Assembly (NCBI GenBank): GCA_021234155.1 | Contig: JAJEKV010000064.1 | Coordinates: forward strand, 126,001-190,000 | DNA length: 64,000 nucleotides | Direction: 5' to 3' | Source of the DNA: Isoetes taiwanensis | Lineage: Eukaryota > Streptophyta > Lycopodiopsida > Isoetales > Isoetaceae | In this document: in pieces, positions 12,061-22,366 of the stretch | Layout: each line of letters starts with the position of its first letter | Numbering within the stretch: the stretch's first letter is position 1 | Notes under the pieces: generated by a model | What the model was told of the DNA's origin: nothing | Databases searched by the model: none | What the model saw: the letters and a program-made list of their open reading frames with translations, nothing else | Program-made: the position numbers and the translations under genes

Positions 12061-12686
12061 TAAGAGATCAAAGCATAGTCAATCACGGTGGCGGAAAGTC
12101 GTACGACAAATCTCGACCTTTGGATGCAATTTGATGATCTCAACTGTCCAAATTAGGGTTTCATTCATGATATACGCTAAAACTTTATAATATAATATAT
12201 GATAGTTATCAAAGCATAAAATTACTTTCTACACTAATTTTCACTTGAATCTATTTATAATTACATATTCCGAGAATATATATTTTTAATTTTCAGTGAT
12301 TTAACAAATTTAAAATTTAGCAATCAGGATACTATATATATAAAACCTGATAGCTTGATAAGTGATTGACTTAATACTATTATGAGGATTCCACAATTTA
12401 CAAACTCTTAGCCATCTTAAAAATAGTTTAAGAAGAGTTTTAGGTTAAGTTAATTAAACGATAAACTTTTATTTTCGTTTATTATTGTTACCACAATTTA
12501 CAAACTCTTAGCCATCTTAAAAAAATTTTAAGAAGAGTTTTAGGTTAAGTTAATTAAATGATAAACTTTTGTTTTCGTTTATTATTGTTTAAATTTGGAA
12601 TTAAATTATTTTTTAACAATTTTATAAGTTACTTCATCAATAATAAAAGTTTCAACCTAAAAGCTTTGCTGACATGGCATACGCAC

Positions 12687-12793
12687 CAAATAATGCGCAA
12701 ACTTTTCGATCTCCTCTTTGATCTGCTGCGCAACTCCTTTATAGTTGGAGTAATCACGAGTGCAGATGGTCCTGCCGCATGTTTTTCAGTCAT
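12687..12793 (-). pseudogene. captured DEAD-box RNA helicase fragment, unit 1
   Basis: The minus strand encodes HAAGPSALVITPT, the approach to helicase motif Ia of DEAD-box proteins. A two-base insertion relative to unit 2 then shifts the frame, leaving the QQIKEEIEKFAHYL stretch in another frame. The fragment resembles the PRP28/RH21 group, whose members have APTRELAQQI followed by VKFAHYLG. It has no flanking exons and cannot be functional. Confidence 0.7.
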
Positions 12794-13791
12794 AGGGGGA
12801 GTTTTGAAATGTAAGTAAGCATGGGCAATCCAAATGCAGCTATCCTTTCCGAACCTGCCAATTCACCAGAACTTCTATGTATCATATTCTTCAAAAATGT
12901 GTATGCCATTATCTATGGCAGTGATTCAGAACTTTATATATAGTACATTCTTCAAAAACGTGAATTATGAAAGACAAGTGTATTTAGTCAAGTTTATTTA
13001 GTTTGATTTAGTTTATTTAATTTAGTTTATTGAGGTTAAGGATATGCCACCTGCGTGTATAGGGTAGGAGAAAAACCCCCTATATATGTTATTTTGTAAT
13101 TAAACACCCCGTATTGTATAATATTTGAATATTGCTACATATATAACCCCTCCATGACGTATTCAACAAAATCTAGACTTATTCATATTAAATAGATAGC
13201 ACTTCAAGGATGCGATTATAAGATTATAGTATCGTTTAATCTTTCTTGATTTTAATAATTTTTATAAGTTTTAATTATATAAGTTTATCTTTAAATTAAA
13301 AATATGATAGTTATCAAAGCATAAAATTACTTTCTACACTAATTTTCACTTGAATCTATTTATAATTACACATTTCGAGAATATATAATTTCAATTTTCA
13401 GTGATTTGACAAATTTAAAATTTAATAATCAGGATACTATGTATATAAAACCTGATAGCTTGATAAGCGATTGACTTAATACTATTATGAGGATTCCACA
13501 ATTTACAAACTCTTAGCCATCTTAAAAATATTTTAAGAAGAGCTTTAGGTTAAGTTAATTAAACGATAAACTTTTGTTTTCGTTTATTATTGTTACCACA
13601 ATTTACAAACTCTTAGCCATCTTAAAAAAAATTTAAGAAGAGTTTTAGGTTAAGTTAATTAAATGATAAACTTTTATTTTCGTTTATTATTGTTAAAATT
13701 TGGAATTAAATTATTTTTTAATAATTTTATAAGTTACTTCATCAATAATAAAAGTTCCAACCGAAAAGCTTTGTTGACATGGCACACACAT

Positions 13792-13896
13792 CAAATAATG
13801 CGCAAACTTTTCGATCTCCTCTTTGATCTGCTGCGCAACTCCTTTAGTTGGAGTAATCACGAGTGCAGATGGTCCTGCCGCATGTTTTTCAGTCAT
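13792..13896 (-). pseudogene. captured DEAD-box RNA helicase fragment, unit 2
   Basis: This copy reads through TPTKGVAQQIKEEIEKFAHY in one frame, a clear relative of the PTRELAQQI motif Ia segment of DEAD-box helicases (PRP28/RH21-like FAHYL ending). The conserved RE of the motif is KG here. Only about 35 residues are present, bounded by AT-rich repeat DNA, so it is a transduplicated exon piece. Confidence 0.75.
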
Positions 13897-14770
13897 AGGG
13901 AGAGTTTTAAAATGTAAGTAAGCATGGGCAATCCAAATGCAGTTATCCTTTCCGAACCTGCCAATTCACCAGAACTTCTATGTATCATATTCTTCAAAAA
14001 TGTGTATGCCATTATCTCTGGCAGTGATTCAGAACTTCATATATAGTACATTCTTCAAAAACGTGAACTATGAAAGGCAAGTGTATTTAGGCAAGTTTAT
14101 TTAGTTTGATTTAGTTTATTTAATTTAATTTATTTAGGTTAAGGATATGCCACCTGCGTGTATAGGGTAGGAGAAAACCCCCCTGTATATGTTATTTTGT
14201 AATTAAACACCCTTATTGTATGATATTTAGATATTGCTACATATATAACCCCTCCATGATGTATTCAACAAAATCTAGACTTATTCATATTAAATAGATA
14301 GCACTTCAAAGATGCGATTATAAGATTATAGTATCGTTTAATCTTTCTTGATTTTAATAATTTTTATAAGTTTTAATTATATAAGTTTATCTTTAAATTA
14401 AAAATATGATAGTTATCAAAGCATAAAATTACTTTCTACACTTATTTTCACTTGAATCTATTTATAATTACACATTTCGAGAATATATAATTTCAATTTT
14501 CAGTGATTTAATAAATTTAAAATTTAGTAATCAGGATACTATGTTTATAAAGATAGCTTGATGAGTGATTGACTTAATACTACTATGAAGATTTCACAAT
14601 TTATAAACTCTTAGCCATCTTAAAAATATTTTAAGAAGAGTTTTAGGTTAAAGTTAATTAAAATGATAAACTTTTGTTTTCGTTTATTATTGTGAAAATT
14701 AAGGGTTAAATTATTTCTTAACAATTTTATAAGTTACTTCATCAATAATAAATTTTCCAACCTAAAAGTT

Positions 14771-16001
14771 TCATCATAGATAGTTCCTCCTATGAAAAAA
14801 ATTAGTTCTAATTTGATTGACGTGAAAATTAGTATAGAAATTAATTCTATACTTTAATACCCATCATAATTTTGATTTAAAAATAAACTGATGAAATTAT
14901 TAAAATAGACAAGAGTTAAAAATACATATAATTTTATCATGGCATCCTTGAAGACTATCTATTTTTTTTACGTTAACAGCTTAAACATTAACAATCCTAG
15001 TACGTTTATTACTTATTCAGTTAACAGTCTCGGCATATCAGAAGTACGCAATCTGTATATCACTAAGGCCTCTGCTGCCATAACTGCAGTTGTCGAGACC
15101 TGCAGAGGAGCGGCAATGGGTATAACCACCAATTGCAATTGGTAGAGCAATTTGAGCTTGAAAAACGCTTGATACATCTTTTTGCTGCATCAGAATATGG
15201 AATCGAGATTATGTCGAAATTCTTTCAATCAAATTGTTTGTTGGAAAATTCTAGCCTGCTTTGCCATTTCTTATGCCAACCGTTTCATGGGCGATGTTGT
15301 AGAGGATCAAGTGACCATCAACCCTTCCAATACCATTTGTAGTAAGTCTTCCAGGCTTATCACTGAGGTCTCTGCTGCCATTTTGTGTTACACCCATCTT
15401 TGTTGTGGGCTATTGCTCAATTGGATTGTAAAGGAAGTATGATTTTGGCCCATTTTCTTGGTTTCTTGCCATAGCTCCAGTGTCATAGCTTGAGGAGCTC
15501 GTCCATTTATTGTTGCCAAAATTTGGCATCGGCCATAGTGATTCTGTAGATCCGTGACATCTAGATTTTATGGGCTTCTCACATATCATCTCTTCCGTAA
15601 GTTCTTTTAATGCTTAAATTCTTCTGACGCTTTTGTGTTGTGCAATAAAGTCTATTTGCCCGTTTATAGATTTGATTTGATATACAAATTTGTATTACAA
15701 ATGCATTATCAAGTGGGTGCTCTGTGCATTGATTGTTTAATAGTTTTACAACTTGGATTGGTTGGAAAATAGTCATTAGGGAACATCTCCAGATAAGAAG
15801 TCAAGGAAGAACCATTCTAAGCAATCCATCCTTCTAAGTCGTGCACTTCTTTTGTGCAATATTTAACTTGCTAAATATGCAGGACAAGAATGGAGACATC
15901 TGTTAAAAAGCTGGAAAATTATCATTATGCCTTTTGGCTACGCTTGCAGGTTGGTTCTTAGTGTAGAAAAGTTGTAGTCCTATGTATTTTCATTGTTTCA
16001 G
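14771..16001. other. anonymous DNA, possibly part of the AK-HSDH pseudogene region
   Basis: No exon of the aspartokinase domain could be identified with confidence. A short element reading ATCACT(A/G)AGG(C/T)CTCTGCTGCCAT occurs twice, near 15060 and 15358. Confidence 0.35.
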
Positions 16002-17010
16002 TATGTGAAGCAGTCATTTAGGACAATGACATATCAAGAAGCATGGCAAATGGTGAGTATCTGGAGGTATTGACTGCTTTACCTTGCCATTCAGGTTATC
16101 TTAAATCTCTATTGCTTCACCAGTCATACTTCGGAGCAAATGTGCTGCACCCTTGGACAATACTACCTATCATGAAATAATGAAATACAACATCCCACTA
16201 TATGTAATGTTTTCAATATTGCTGACCCTAGAACTAAGATTTGCCTGCCTGATGTTGAATCTGAGGAAGCATTGGAGTATCAATGCCCAAATTATTTTGT
16301 GAAAGGGTTTGCAAACCATCGACAATGTGGCACTTGTGAATGTTGAACGGTAAGTTTCTATCCTTCAAATACAAGAGAAAATACATAGTTTTGATTTCCA
16401 GAGCTGGAATGGTTGGTGTAGTTGTTGAGGCTAGTGCATCTTTGGGACATTTAAAGAAGTTGGAATAAATGTGTTATGATTTCAAAGGTGAGTCAACAAA
16501 CATTGTCTTTTTACTGAATTTTTAGTTTTCATATTGCTTTTTGGTTGCTTCTGCAGGTGAATAGTGAACATTCAATTTGCTTTGCAGTTCCAAAAAGGAG
16601 GTAAGGGCAGCGGGAAAGGCTCTAGAAAGGAAGCTCAAGAGGACTTTAAAAGTTGGTCGGCTTTCGAGGGTATTTGTAAGCCTTGAGTAATCTTTATCAC
16701 GGAGTTGGTTTATCACTTGTTAAGAAACTTTGTACATATTGAGGTGATTAACAATTATAGCATCTTGGCAATAGTTGGACAGCGAATGACCAGTGCACCT
16801 AATGTAAGTGCACCTGGCAAAGGTAACCCTTGGCGCTTGATTTAGATGCATTTGTTAGATGTGTGTATAAGTAATCTAATCTTCTGTAGATGCGTCTTGC
16901 AGGCAAAATGTCAATGTCAAAGGAGCTATAACTCAAGGCTGCTCTGAGTATAACATTACCGTGGTTATTAATATAGAGAGCTATGTGAAAGCATATGTAC
17001 AGCTTTGTGC
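16002..17010 (+). pseudogene. aspartokinase-homoserine dehydrogenase (AK-HSDH) pseudogene, partial
   Basis: Six exon-like blocks with splice-like borders match the plant bifunctional AK-HSDH: 16002-16052 (TYQEAWQM), 16124-16349 (FGANVLHPW, KYNIP, DNVALVNVE over frames), 16402-16487 (AGMVGV), 16557-16679 (NSEHSICFAVPK, GRLSR), 16744-16803 (NYSILAIVGQRMTSAPN) and 16913 to about 17010 (NVNVKA.TQGCSEYNITVVI). These cover the end of the aspartokinase domain and the two ACT domains that bind threonine in working enzymes. Frameshifts lie near 16017, 16300 and 16600, and there are stops. The homoserine dehydrogenase domain and most of the kinase are missing. Kept introns show it came from a DNA-level duplication, not a retrocopy. 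Confidence 0.85.
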
Positions 17011-17660
17011 AGCACTCATCGTATGTTTGTATCAGTCAACCTGGTTTATCTTATTAAATGTTATGTATAAAATACCATTTGTGGCCATTCTATGACTATA
17101 ATGACATTCAGATACCTTTGATGTGTTCTAATATTGTATATAAGTCGTTTGGGATGTCTTTTATTTGGGTTTGGCATTCACAAGTGTTAGTTGTGCATCT
17201 CGATAATGAGGTCTTATGCATGAAGTCGGCCAAGTGGATGAAACTTATAAAGAGCTTTGGAATTGCCTTATAATTAAGCCATAAAGTGCACTGCAGCAGG
17301 AAGCTTGGCTTAGAAAGTTGTACTAGTGGTAAGTGAAAGGCTCCTGATGTTGAAGCTTCCTGCATTGACTATTGACAAGAACTGTCCCTAGCCTGATTAT
17401 TACCAGGATAATCTAGGTGGTTTTGCTTGCATGCCCAGGAAATCACGCATGGTTGTAATGGAGTAACGCAAAATTTTTTATTTGCAAAAATGTTTTTTGC
17501 CAGACATAGTAGCAATATTTTCTAATTGCCATTATCTTTTTAGTGTATTATATTTAATAAGTCTTTGAAATAAATCTTTTTTCTGTCCCATAGGCCAAGA
17601 CGATGATGAAGAAAGAAATTCTGACATTTTACTGTTTGCACAAAGGCTAATGATGATAAT
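17011..17660. other. anonymous DNA between pseudogene and copia relic
   Basis: No homoserine dehydrogenase exon or other gene recognised. Confidence 0.4.
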
Positions 17661-17664
17661 TTAA

Positions 17665-19735
17665 AAAAACCATAGCTTGCAATCCAAATCTATTGAAGCA
17701 GTGCAAAGGAAGCAAAGGAGGATACATCCAAGTTGGGAATGCACATTTGCAAAGCATAGAAGATGTAGGAGTATTAGACATCTTTGATTTAGATGGAAAA
17801 GCAATAAATCTACAAAATGTATTGTGTGTTTTGGTGAGAAATCTAATATCACTTTGTCAATTGGTAAACATGGGTTTCAAAGTAGTCTTTGAAAAATTCG
17901 AATTTAAAGTATATGAAAGGAATAAAGTAATTTTTTTTGGAAAAACGTATTGGTAAATTTCTTTGGTATAAATACTCAATGTTTGGATTGGTCGTAAACA
18001 TGGCAACTATTCCAGATATCTCGACTTGGCATGAGAGACTTGGACACACTCATGTTAAGAATATTGAACATGTGATAAATCACTGTCTGACACAAACTTC
18101 TGACAGAAAGTTATGTAATCATGTTTGTAAAGGATGCATGCTTGGAAAACAATGTAGACTGCCATTTGCAAGGTCAGAGAAAGAGCAAAGGCAATTTTGG
18201 AGCTTGTACATACAGATCTTTGTGGGCCTTTGAATGTAATAGAATTTTCAAAAAAAAAAAAATGTTTTATAATTTTCATTGATGATTATATCAGGAAAAC
18301 AAGAGTTTATTGCCTAAAGACAAAAGACTTGGCATTTGAAGCATTCAAGGCATTTGTGGCTGAGATGGAGTGCTCAGCGAGACAAAGAATCAAATGTGTA
18401 TGTTCTGATAGAGAAGCTGAGTACACTTCATCAAATTTTAAAAAATATTGTATTGATAAGGAATTTAAAGACAATTTACTTGTAGATACACACCACAATA
18501 GAATGGAATAACAGAAAGAAAAAATAAGAGCATATTGAATATTGTTAAAGAGCTATATTAAAACATGCTGGCCTACCTAATTACCTTTGGGAGGAAGTAG
18601 TAAAGACTGCCGTAATGATTCAAATGTTTTGAGGGGAAAAAGTCCAGAAGAAATGTGGTTATGGAAAATCCTAGATCTTGGAAAATTACTTACATACATA
18701 TCCCAGAAGGGACTAGACTCAAACTTGATGACATATCCATTATCATCGATCTGATTGATTATGATGAACAATCAAAGGAGCACGGAGTATATGACCCTGC
18801 AAACAGAAAGATCATAGTCAATAGAGATGTCAAATTTGTGGAAAGGATGAGTGGCTCAAGTCACAAGGAAGAAGATACAAAGAAAATTAACTTTGATGAA
18901 AAACTTAATAAGGCAACATACTTTGAGGATGATGACCAGACAGTTAAAGGGTATGAAAGAATAAGAGAATAGTGATAATGGCCATGATACAAAAAATGAA
19001 GTGCTAAAAATAGAGATAATACATCTATAATGCCAACAGTACTAGAGGCTAGAAAGACAAAGACAAAGACTCAAAAAGTGCGGGAAGAAGCACAAGTTGA
19101 CACAGAAAAATATGGAAGATAAAATGATGGCAGAAGTAGCATGTTGCATGCTTTAAAAGAAAAGTTTGGTGAAGCCTTAATGGTGCTTGAAATTGGAGTA
19201 CGAGAGACTTTTGAAGAAGCAGTCACTAGCCTGAATGCCAATAAATGGAGGGAATCAATGAATGATGAGATGAACTCATTTAAAAGAACATCTACCTATG
19301 AGATACTTCATATACCAAAAGATAAAAGTATCGTGGGGAACAAATGTGTGTACAAGCTGAAATTGAATGCAAATGGCAGCCCCAAGCATAAAGCAAGATT
19401 GGTTGCTCAAGGATACTCACAAAAAAAAGGGAATAGACTATGATGAAACTTATTCCCCTATATTAAAGATGACAAGCATCAGAATTTTGATAGCCATGAC
19501 AAATGCACTAAACTTAGAGCTTCACCATATGGATGTTAGCACAGCATTCCTAAATGCAAATTCAGAGGTGAAATATATATAAAGTAGGATCCTGGAGATG
19601 AGGTAGACATCAACAAGGTCTGGAAGTTGGACAAAGCAATCTATGGATTAAAACAATCCCCTAGACAATGGTACAAATGCATAGGCAGTCATTTAAAGGA
19701 ACAAGGCTTCACAAAATTAAACTATGATGGGAACT
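17665..19735 (+). pseudogene. Ty1/copia pol relic (protease end to RT fingers)
   Basis: The order is copia-like: end of protease region (GSKGGYIQV), GAG-pre-integrase with WHERLGH and C..C in CKGCMLGKQC (18030-18155), integrase core with HTDLCGP and SDREAEYTSS, and reverse transcriptase with KARLVAQGY, DYDETYSPI and HMDVSTAFLNA (19395-19560), ending at KQSPRQWYKC and KLNYDGN. Several frameshifts and stops, one at an A-run near 18250, break the frame. It is cut abruptly at 19735. The first 90 bases overlap in homology with the end of the copia piece at 62219-63363, so both derive from one family. Confidence 0.85.
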
Positions 19736-20382
19736 AGTTATGGTGCCTGGCGTTGCCGGGCTTTAGTAACAATTTGAAGCGATGGTTGTTTTGGCTGGAG
19801 TAAACAATGTGGTTTGGAGGGGCAAGGGTTATATAAGCCAAGCCTTTAAGATCCATTGACAAAGATAATGAATCATTGTGTAGAAATCTCAAACAGCTAT
19901 TGTTTTTATTTATTTCATACTTCTACCAAAATGATTCAATGGTCAGACATTGGCAGGCTTTAGCAACCTATAGAAATTTGCTTTGCAATATGAAGGCAAC
20001 AATAGTTATAGTTGAAATTGTGTTCAAATCTAAGTATTGTTTGCCTGGAAGTTGTAGATGTAGTTATGTTGAGTTGCCCTAGCATAGCAATATTAATTGT
20101 GTTGTTTTTTAATTTATGCATTTGTAGATGGCACAAATCTATTTATGTGGGAAACCAATGGTTGGAGAACATAAGTTAATGGGATTGAGAGGGAAGAGCA
20201 TCAATCACATTATATATTTGATTAGGCCACGAACGCATAACGATTGGGGAATTTTATGAATGAACCCCACATTCTCAAGAAGACTGAAATGCAAACTTTA
20301 CTCAACCACGCATATTTGATTGGTTAAATTAAATTGTACTTGGTAATATGGTCTTATACATGAGAGGTAGTGAGTTTAGTAT
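19736..20382. other. anonymous DNA between two retroelement relics
   Basis: No gene, LTR or RNA feature recognised. Confidence 0.4.
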
Positions 20383-22140
20383 GGAAGGAAGGAAGGAAGA
20401 GAATTTTAACGTCCACGGAGCCCAATCGGGCTATGGGACCAGAACAAACAAAGGGGGCGGAAGCCCCAACAGAACCGTGGGCCGAAGCCCAAGTAAAAAC
20501 CAATCAAAACATGGGGACGAAGCCCCATTACAACAAAACATGGGGACAAAGCCCCGTTATCACTCAAAACCCAGGGCTAGACCAAGACTGCCCAGGCATC
20601 AGTTGGCCATTGATCCCTAATGATAGCTCGACCGCCTCTGTACACTGCCCATTTCTGCTGCAGGCGGGCCTCTCGGACCCGGCATAATTCCTCTTTTCCG
20701 CTCGCAGAGCCGCACCGGAGTCAAATCTTCCCGCAGACCGAAGGTGGTCCCCTTCAAATGATTGCCATGCCGCAAGACGCGGCAAATTGAAAGAGCATTT
20801 TGAAAGCAAACCAAGAGATGGCGGGGCGGTCGGGCCGTCACCGCCCCACCCGCCGATCGAAAGGATGCCGCCGGCATGAATGTGCATCTCCTGAGCAAAA
20901 AAAGAGGCCGCCTGCTCTGTGGGGGGCGAATCACCCGTCTCCGCAAGACCCACAATGCGCAGAGAAAGGCCCGGTGAGTAACTTGGGGCCGCACCAAAGA
21001 TCCGAAGCGAAACCCTGGCAGCTGTACCGATTGTGGGCTGCAAATCCTCCGAGGAGGCCGTGCGCACATGGAGATCGTGGTCACGGGCCATAGGCGTAAT
21101 TCACTACCGCGTGCATGGGAGGGCCCTCAGGCCGCCGCTGCCGGTGACCCACCACTGGACCGGCCGGCCGCGCCCCCCACGACCGTGCAAAGCATTCTAG
21201 TAGCCGACCCAAAGCCGCCAAAGGGTAATCGGGCGTATGTCTCGGTGAGAGTGGCAGTGGCACGGACCGTATGGATCCCATCAAGTACCCCCGGGGGCAA
21301 ACACTGGAGCTGAGCATCAAGGATGTCCAAAGTAGCAGTTAAAGAGGCAGCTAAAGAGGCATCGGGGACTGGTGGTACCAGGAGAGGGCGCTGGGGCCCA
21401 AATGATGGGGCTGTCTGAAGGTAGGGCGCAATCGTGGGGTCATAGGGCGGGGGACAGATCGGGCTCAGCAAACAATGAGATTCTTCTCCTTACGGGTCTC
21501 CCGGGCCATACGTTTGATCTTACGGGCCATGCTGAGAACAAGGCAATGGTAAAGGAGCCAGGAACCAGGGCAAAGCAGAGACAAGCCGAGGGAAGACAAA
21601 TTGGTGGAAGCCAAACGAGAAGCAAAGGGTGGTGAAGAAACCCTGTCGGGGCTAAGGTATCCACGCAGGGAACGCTGAAGCTAGATCATACCCGAGAAAG
21701 TGTAAAGGAAGCAAGGCCGAAGCGTGTCCGAGGTAAAACAGAACCAACAGAAGCAAAGGCAAAACCCAAGGCAAAATCAAAACAAACCGGACTCAAGACC
21801 ACGTGTTGCTAAGGCCTGCAAACCGATTGAAGGCGACCTGCCAAGCCCGCCTGGCTAAGCTGTGTCTGAATCCATGGAGCAGAGGGAGGTCGGTGTTTGA
21901 TGCTGCCGAAAAGCCAGTGTGTGATGCTGCCGTGAAGCTATGCCATGGCCGAACCCGCTACTCCATGGCCAAGCAGATCAGAAGGGGAGCCTGGACGCCA
22001 AATCGTGGCATGCTGGAACCGTAGCAATTTGGATCGGATCTGGGGTTGCTATTGCTAGATGCACCTGATGGACTCACATGAGGGAGCCCTCCGCAGGTCC
22101 AAACCTGGCCAAGGCGCTCAGGCGGTGGAGAGCATACACG
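20383..22140 (-). mobile_element. GC-rich LINE-like element with (TTCC)n 3' tail
   Basis: On the plus strand the element starts with a GGAA repeat (20383-20399) followed by AACGTCCACGGAGCCCAATC and GGGCTATGGGACC. The reverse complement of this end matches the 3' end of the LINE fragment at 47470-48759, including GGTCCCATAG, CCGATTGG, CTCCGTGGACG and a CTTCC tail. The body is much more GC-rich than its surroundings and has long overlapping open frames on both strands (for example 20564-21091 minus), none with a motif I recognise. It may be the 3' UTR and ORF1-like part of the same LINE family without the reverse transcriptase. The upper border is approximate. Confidence 0.55.
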
Positions 22141-22206
22141 TTTGGTATTTGATGCATATCAATGAACATATTTAATACTCCAAAAGCAATTGATTTCAAA
22201 ATTAAA

Positions 22207-22270
22207 GGTACAATATATATTTTAACTAACATGTTATGTAAGATGACGCACAAATAGCAGAGGCACTTTT
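22207..22270 (+). repeat. dispersed repeat, partial copy
   Basis: The segment ending GATGACGCACAAATAGCAGAGGC resembles 25847-25910 (GATGATGCACAAATAGCAGTGGC), which links this place to the duplicated block at 25.7-26.1 kb. Confidence 0.6.
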
Positions 22271-22296
22271 TGGGTTGCCCCTAGGGGGGCAATCCC
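22271..22296. repeat. short GC-rich inverted repeat
   Basis: GGGTTGCCCC, TAGG and GGGGCAATCCC form a near-perfect hairpin directly before the larger palindrome at 22304-22366. Confidence 0.75.
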
Positions 22297-22303
22297 TTGT
22301 TTA

Positions 22304-22366
22304 TGTGGGTTTTTGGCATATTCATGGTATATGCTAGCATATACCTAGAATATGCCAAAAACTCGC
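22304..22366. repeat. nested palindrome/hairpin
   Basis: The centre, GGTATATGCTAGCATATACC (22326-22345), is a perfect 20-base palindrome. It is flanked by arms GGGTTTTTGGCATATTC and GAATATGCCAAAAACTC, so about 60 bases can fold into one long stem. It could be the core of a small inverted-repeat element; no target duplication was identified. Confidence 0.85.

Larger units (their letters stand above)
12199..14770 (+). repeat. 1.1-kb tandem repeat, about 2.3 copies
   Basis: Units start at ATGATAGTTATCAAAGC at 12199, 13304 and 14405, giving periods of 1105 and 1101 bp; the third stops near 14770. Within the first two units a 100-bp segment starting CCACAATTTACAAACTC is itself doubled in tandem (12391 and 12492 in unit 1), while the third unit has it once. 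The sequence is strongly AT-rich. Each full unit carries a captured helicase fragment on the minus strand. Adjacent copies with small differences suggest unequal exchange. Confidence 0.93.

Noticed and set aside
11463-12190. Open frames of 137-162 codons on both strands
   Set aside because: They lie in the polypyrimidine tract and are pure low-complexity translations of C/T or G/A runs.
12199-14404. LTR pair from the 1.1-kb repeats
   Set aside because: The units directly abut and a third partial unit follows, which is tandem duplication.
20564-21471. Long minus-strand frames of 114-175 codons
   Set aside because: GC-rich DNA gives overlapping frames on both strands; no domain was recognised, and the region looks like a LINE-type element.
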